A DNA stretch of 27,979 nucleotides. Origin: an uncultured Muribaculaceae bacterium (GTDB taxonomy: Bacteria; Bacteroidota; Bacteroidia; Bacteroidales; Muribaculaceae). The stretch spans positions 1-27,979 of the forward strand of contig CAJUKD010000030.1 of NCBI GenBank assembly GCA_910587235.1, in the 5' to 3' direction. Within the stretch, counting starts at the first letter, position 1. Every line of letters starts with the position of its first letter. The position numbers were made by a program, and so were the translations under genes. The notes under the pieces were generated by a model. That model made no database searches. It was not told the origin of the DNA and worked only from the letters and a program-made list of their open reading frames with translations. Positions 25,501 through 27,979 of this stretch are shown here, piece after piece.

Positions 25501-25835
25501 TTTTTGTTGAGGGCAATCTGTTTGTTGTTGATTGTATAGCTTATGCCATATTTGGGCAGCAGCTTGTCGAGCACCGCCGTCACCGCTTCGTTTTTGACTT
25601 TGATGCTGACCGGAACATTTACGTCGATTACTTCTTTGCTGTAAAAGAAACCGTAGTCGGTCTGTTTTTCGATTGCCCTCAGGACACTTCCCAAGGCTAC
25701 ATTTTTCACATCAAGCGTCACCTTGTTGTCTGACGCCTGCGCCGAAACTCCGACGCACAGCATCATCAGTATCAGAACCGGTCTGAGTGCGCTGCGCCAT
25801 AGCTCACGGCATGGTTTAGGTGTTTTTGTATTCAT
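22548..25835 (-). CDS. susC: SusC/RagA-family TonB-dependent transporter with STN signalling domain
   Basis: 1095 residues. Signal peptide about 1-34 (VSAQA-S). Domains: STN (secretin/TonB N-terminal) about 37-110 (VTLDVKNVALGSVLRAIEKQ, PVSIKVKNEAVTAVLDKLLP); carboxypeptidase-regulatory-like beta domain about 128-205 (VYGTVTDKNGEPLIGVSV, TDVDGNYVVEVPAGTQL); a TonB-box-like/signature stretch LNEVVVIGYGT; plug domain about 215-335 (LQIRGVSSRSAGLAPLIVLDGVPG, AASAIYGTRGSNGVIVITTKKG); then the 22-strand barrel ending in a typical VGVQLDF. The STN domain marks transporters that also signal to a FecR-type anti-sigma factor, and such a gene pair lies next door on the other strand. First gene of the operon; it imports large oligosaccharides into the periplasm. 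Confidence 0.97.
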   Translation of the reverse strand: MNTKTPKPCRELWRSALRPVLILMMLCVGVSAQASDNKVTLDVKNVALGSVLRAIEKQTDYGFFYSKEVIDVNVPVSIKVKNEAVTAVLDKLLPKYGISYTINNKQIALNKKNANGNATVQASKKAKLKVYGTVTDKNGEPLIGVSVVGGKGSVGVTTDVDGNYVVEVPAGTQLNFSYIGYNPASKKVTAAGKLDIVMEENTSLLNEVVVIGYGTIDKRELTSAVSHVSAKDFQSVASTDVSMLIQGKVPGLSVTNTASADPNSAASLQIRGVSSRSAGLAPLIVLDGVPGASLTNINPNDIASFDVLKDGAASAIYGTRGSNGVIVITTKKGAQDGRAHTTYSATLSWDKANRDLDMMTADDYRNQRIPSGDPAVDLGSSFDLFDLVQQVGFKQQHTLTVSGGGANTNYRVTADYRNADGIEKRGNREEYGARATVNHTTKGGLLSMNVNVAPRVVYRNLADNDVFRRAIEANPTSPIWHSDVSGRYYDYTDHNGFENPFESMALVKNKSHEKILDWDGTVKLNILPLFLPDAKYNQTLNTQVTFADHQYSDDNNFSEPSTMNKHIRFSKKGYGARTSNNARSLSFEWLGNYSISVKNHNIRAMVGYSYQYWQNSGFKAENYDFANDGIGADNLGSGDGMKEEGEIGMSSYKNDSKLIAFFGRVSYDYHGRYLLTASLRHEGSSRFGKNRKWGNFPAVSAGWRISEENFMRDASSWLNELKIRADFGVTGNQEFGNYLSLDTMGPFGYSYYNGQWVKVWGPGKNVNPDLHWEQGKNWNVGLDFSMFNNRLYGSFNYFNRHQQDLLGDYRVPMPPYLFTHTFVNVGTMKNEGFEFDITFDAVKTRDFSYTMNFIGTAQSNKFIDFSNSEFVGNNYYDVAYTENPYPNIPLQRIEEGRSIGSFYMFKYAGITTDGEWLIYDKDGDIIKGIQGTEADRQYVGNGLPKFTLSTNHVFRYKNFDLSLFFRGAFGFHIFNIHDFYYGTRNFSGNMLRKAYGKNSLVAQSQNPIVSDYFLERGDYFKLDQVSLGYTLPTPKARFMDSLRIYGTVRNVFTITKYSGMDPSNFQVNGLTPGAHSGRGYYPTTRQFIVGVQLDF

Positions 25836-26033
25836 AAATATAAAAATGATTGGTATTTCGCTATGCTATAGTTTAAGGTGTTTTAATGCTGTTTTACGCA
25901 TATTCACTTAAATGACGTTTAACCACAAAAAAACCACATAGGAACTCTGAAAAATTTTTCATCGAAGAAAATTTTTCGCAAAAGCCTTGGAAGCGAGTGA
26001 TTTTTCTTTTAATTTCGTCGCAAATTTCATCAC
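25836..26033. promoter_or_regulatory. Divergent control region between susC and the ECF sigma gene
   Basis: 198 bases separate the divergent start codons. On the minus strand, upstream of susC, I see no Bacteroidota housekeeping promoter (TTTG then TAnnTTTG at about 19-21 bases), which fits control by the neighbouring ECF sigma factor. Two near-palindromes, GAAAAATTTTTC at 25949-25960 and GAAAATTTTTC at 25967-25977, repeat with an 18-base period. A short repeat of AACCACA flanks an A-run at 25921-25937. Any of these may be a protein-binding site, but none has been matched to a known operator. Confidence 0.5.
25987..26017 (+). promoter_or_regulatory. Possible housekeeping promoter for the ECF sigma gene
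   Basis: TTGG at 25987-25990, a 19-base spacer, then TAATTTCG at 26010-26017. This is close to the Bacteroidota sigma-ABfr consensus TTTG / TAnnTTTG, with one mismatch in each box and correct spacing. It would give a leader of roughly 10 bases before the ATG at 26034. The mismatches make it tentative. Confidence 0.35.
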
Positions 26034-26624
26034 ATGGCTAACGAAGAATTGAAAAACGACACATTGCTGGTGGCTGCCCTGAAATATGACAGCCATGAGG
26101 CTTTCGTTAAAATTTTTCGCCAATACTATGCCAATCTCGTCCTGTTCACTGCACGTTTTATCCCCGATAAAAGTGTATGTGAAGACATCGTGCAGGAAGC
26201 TTTCATCAAAATCTGGTCCAATCGAAAAAATCTTGAGATAAAAACGTCGATACGCTCCTATCTGACCACTTCGGTGCAAAACCTCGCACTCGACGAACTA
26301 CGCCACCGCAAAGTAAAAAACAATTACCTAGAGATGAACCGCGAGATTATCCTGTCGCTGTCGCCTGACGAACATATGTTTTTTACCGAGCTCTCCGACG
26401 CCATCGACAACGCACTTGAAAAACTTTCGCCGGAACTGCGCGAGACACTGATGCTAAGCCGTAGCGAAAAACTTAAATATCACGAAATCGCCCAACGGCT
26501 AAATGTGTCTGTCCGCACGGTCGAAGTACGCATAAGCAAAGCCCTTAAATACCTCAGGTCTGTTCTCGGCGAATATACATGTCTATTGTTCTTCCTCCTA
26601 CCCCCCCCCATTATAATACCATAA
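26034..26624 (+). CDS. ECF-type RNA polymerase sigma factor
   Basis: 196 residues, usual for an ECF sigma factor. Region 2 spans about 22-88 (AFVKIFRQYYANLVLFTARF, CEDIVQEAFIKIWSNR, SIRSYLTTSVQNLALDELRH), and region 4 about 122-172 (ALEKLSPELRETLMLSRSEKLKYHEIA in parts, then the helix-turn-helix NVSVRTVEVRISKALKYLR). The C-terminus is an unusual hydrophobic, proline-rich end (LLFFLLPPPIIIP) encoded across a run of nine cytosines at 26601-26609. It is transcribed away from susC and is followed after 6 bases by the FecR-type anti-sigma gene. The expected role is to drive the PUL operon when glycan is sensed by the SusC STN domain. Confidence 0.95.
   Translation: MANEELKNDTLLVAALKYDSHEAFVKIFRQYYANLVLFTARFIPDKSVCEDIVQEAFIKIWSNRKNLEIKTSIRSYLTTSVQNLALDELRHRKVKNNYLEMNREIILSLSPDEHMFFTELSDAIDNALEKLSPELRETLMLSRSEKLKYHEIAQRLNVSVRTVEVRISKALKYLRSVLGEYTCLLFFLLPPPIIIP
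26601..26609 (+). repeat. Run of nine C within the sigma factor gene
   Basis: Homopolymer of nine cytosines, 13 bases before the end of the sigma factor frame. In this frame it encodes three prolines. Losing one C would stop translation a few codons earlier; gaining one would extend the frame through the anti-sigma start codon to a TAA at 26651. It is a candidate slippage site, or a sequencing-error hotspot. Confidence 0.8.
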
Positions 26625-26630
26625 TACTCA

Positions 26631-27653
26631 ATGAATTACAGCACCGACGATAAAACCGGCATAGACATGGTCATAGCACATTATCTGACAGATAATGCCA
26701 CACACGACGAAATCGATGCGCTTCTCCGATGGATTCAGCAATCAGAGGAGAACAGAAAATATTTTTTTGAGCAACAAGACATATGGGAAAACCTGCATCC
26801 GTCTTTCCACCTCAAAGACATTGACACCGAAAAGGCTGAACGAAAACTATTGTTCAGAACAGGAATAACATCGCGCGGTTCCGCGATGATGAAGAAAATC
26901 CTTATGTTATGGTCGAGGTTCGCCGCAGTGGCCCTGCTGCCCTTGCTTGCCATACTGCTATATTTTACCCTCAAACCCGGCGAAAGTTCTCCCCGATATG
27001 ACTATGTGACATTATATGCCGCCTATGGATGCACGAGCATGGCTACCCTGCCCGACAGCACGGTCGTATGGCTCAACGCCAACAGCACACTCCGCTATTC
27101 GCCAGATATGGACGGAAACAGCCGCGACGTAGACCTCCACGGAGAAGCCTATTTCGACGTGCAGGCCGATGCGGCACATCCTTTCAACGTGCACACACCT
27201 TATATTACAGTCACAGCCACCGGCACCGAATTCAACGTCAACGTATACGACTCCGACGCTTCTGTGACACTGGTCAAAGGCAAAGTGAACGTAGAGGCCG
27301 ACGGAAAAGAACAACCTCTGCTGCCGGGCGAGCGCTTGTCAGTGCGCGACGGCCGCACTTCCATATCAAACAACATCGACCTTGACAAATACTGCGCGTG
27401 GCGCGACGGCATACTGATTTTCGATGATGACCCACTGACCGACATATGCCGCCGTCTGCAGCAAATCTACGACGTCGAGTTCGACATAGCACCCGAATTG
27501 AACGATCAGACATTCCATATGATACTCAAAGGTGAGAACATCAGCGAAATCATCCATCTATTCGAGCTTTCGGCTCCAGTCAAGTGCATCGCCGAAGACA
27601 AAAATGCGGGACGGACAAAATCGCATCAGAAAATCCACATCATCCCCTCATGA
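26631..27653 (+). CDS. FecR-type anti-sigma factor (inner-membrane sensor)
   Basis: 340 residues. The cytoplasmic N-terminal part (about 1-90) carries the sigma-binding region (IAHYLTDNATHDEIDALLRWI, NRKYFFEQQDIW). One transmembrane segment spans about 96-114 (RFAAVALLPLLAILLYFTL). The periplasmic FecR domain spans about 125-225 (LPDSTVVWLNANSTLRYSP, VDLHGEAYFDV, TATGTEFNVNVY), and the C-terminal DUF4974-type domain spans about 255-325 (GILIFDDDPLTDICRRLQQIYDVEF in parts), which contacts the STN domain of the partner SusC. The protein normally holds the ECF sigma factor inactive and releases it when the transporter signals. It is encoded 6 bases after the sigma gene, as expected for an anti-sigma factor. 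The sequence appears complete. Confidence 0.95.
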   Translation: MNYSTDDKTGIDMVIAHYLTDNATHDEIDALLRWIQQSEENRKYFFEQQDIWENLHPSFHLKDIDTEKAERKLLFRTGITSRGSAMMKKILMLWSRFAAVALLPLLAILLYFTLKPGESSPRYDYVTLYAAYGCTSMATLPDSTVVWLNANSTLRYSPDMDGNSRDVDLHGEAYFDVQADAAHPFNVHTPYITVTATGTEFNVNVYDSDASVTLVKGKVNVEADGKEQPLLPGERLSVRDGRTSISNNIDLDKYCAWRDGILIFDDDPLTDICRRLQQIYDVEFDIAPELNDQTFHMILKGENISEIIHLFELSAPVKCIAEDKNAGRTKSHQKIHIIPS

Positions 27654-27668
27654 CAATACCGGAGAGAA

Positions 27669-27710
27669 ATTAAGTGCCCTTGTAAATCTCGGTTTACAAG
27701 GGCACTTAAT
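27669..27710 (+). terminator. Perfect 18-bp hairpin after the anti-sigma gene
   Basis: Arms 27669-27686 and 27693-27710 are exact reverse complements over 18 bp with a 6-base loop (TCTCGG). It begins 15 bases after the anti-sigma stop codon. As with the hairpin at 266-314, there is no real U-tract after it, but position and stem strength argue for a transcription stop. Confidence 0.75.
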
Positions 27711-27979
27711 AATCATAGCGGAAAGACAGGGTGCGTGGCCATCCTGCCTAAATGCGGTTATATCAATTAGTTGATAGATTTAGAATTTAATTTGTGCCGA
27801 ATTAGTGCCAAATGTCGAATGACAGACTTTTGACCTTGAAAGCCTGCCTCTGCAAGCCCTATCCAATCACTAATGTGAAATTAGTCATTTTTCTCCGTTC
27901 TCACAAGTCCGCGAGTTCATTTTAGCACGGCTGACGCATCTTAATTTTTTACAAGATCAAAACTTTTTAAGGCATATAA
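27711..27979. other. Non-coding end of window
   Basis: Between the hairpin and the window end I see no convincing gene on either strand. The only structure is a short direct repeat of GTGCC with A/T-rich flanks at 27794-27798 and 27805-27809 (11-base period). Such repeats can flank recombination or regulator sites in this phylum, but nothing else here supports that. Confidence 0.5.

Noticed and set aside
27711..27979. Attachment site or CRISPR-like repeat at the right end
   Set aside because: Only two 5-base repeats are present, with no integrase, spacer pattern or tRNA nearby. No CRISPR array, tRNA, rRNA or insertion sequence was seen anywhere in the window.

Overview
The window holds one large polysaccharide utilisation locus (PUL) of a Bacteroidota bacterium. 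The evidence is a SusC/SusD pair, several SusE/SusF-like glycan-binding proteins, a divergent ECF sigma / FecR anti-sigma pair, Bacteroidota-type lipoprotein signals, and C-terminal tails of the type IX secretion (T9SS) kind. The order Bacteroidales is well supported. A gut Muribaculaceae-like or Prevotella-like origin is inference from the tails and the intermediate GC content.

Layout: nearly everything from 335 to 25835 is on the minus strand and reads as one operon of about 25.5 kb. In transcription order it runs SusC with an STN domain (22548-25835), SusD (20793-22520), a one-domain SusE/F-like lipoprotein (20309-20767), a GH27-like lipoprotein enzyme (18740-20197), a four-domain SusF-like secreted protein (16866-18665), a second GH27-like enzyme fused to two SusF-like domains and a T9SS-like tail (14439-16814), and a two-domain SusF-like protein with the same tail (13340-14362). 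These are followed by a tightly packed enzyme block: GH3 (10986-13259), GH43 (9983-10978), GH97 (7909-9942), an SGNH esterase split by an in-frame stop (6380-7903), GH31 (4071-6380), GH2 (2249-4066) and a sialate O-acetylesterase/CE20-like esterase (335-2245). A perfect 23-bp hairpin closes the operon at 266-314. A small secreted peptide ORF of unknown function lies beyond it (9-194). On the plus strand an ECF sigma factor (26034-26624) and its FecR-type anti-sigma factor (26631-27653) diverge from susC and end at an 18-bp hairpin. The last roughly 320 bases hold no recognisable gene.

Inferred working model: glycan passing through the SusC/D transporter is sensed by the SusC STN domain, which relieves FecR and frees the sigma factor to transcribe the operon. 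Surface lipoproteins and T9SS-tailed binding proteins capture the polymer, and two near-identical GH27-like enzymes, displayed by two different routes, begin cutting it. Esterases remove acyl groups, and GH3, GH43, GH97, GH31 and GH2 finish the oligosaccharides in the periplasm. The enzyme mix (clan-D alpha-glycosidases, GH31, GH97, beta-acting GH2/GH3, GH43, two esterases, no obvious classical endo-glycanase) suggests a branched, acylated polysaccharide with both alpha and beta linkages. Its identity cannot be fixed from sequence alone.

The most unusual points are the duplicated GH27-like enzyme with divergent export routes and a 396-bp perfectly identical tract, the shuffling of a SusE/F bi-domain cassette through three neighbouring genes with T9SS-like tails, and the in-frame TAA that splits the SGNH esterase from its C-terminal domains.
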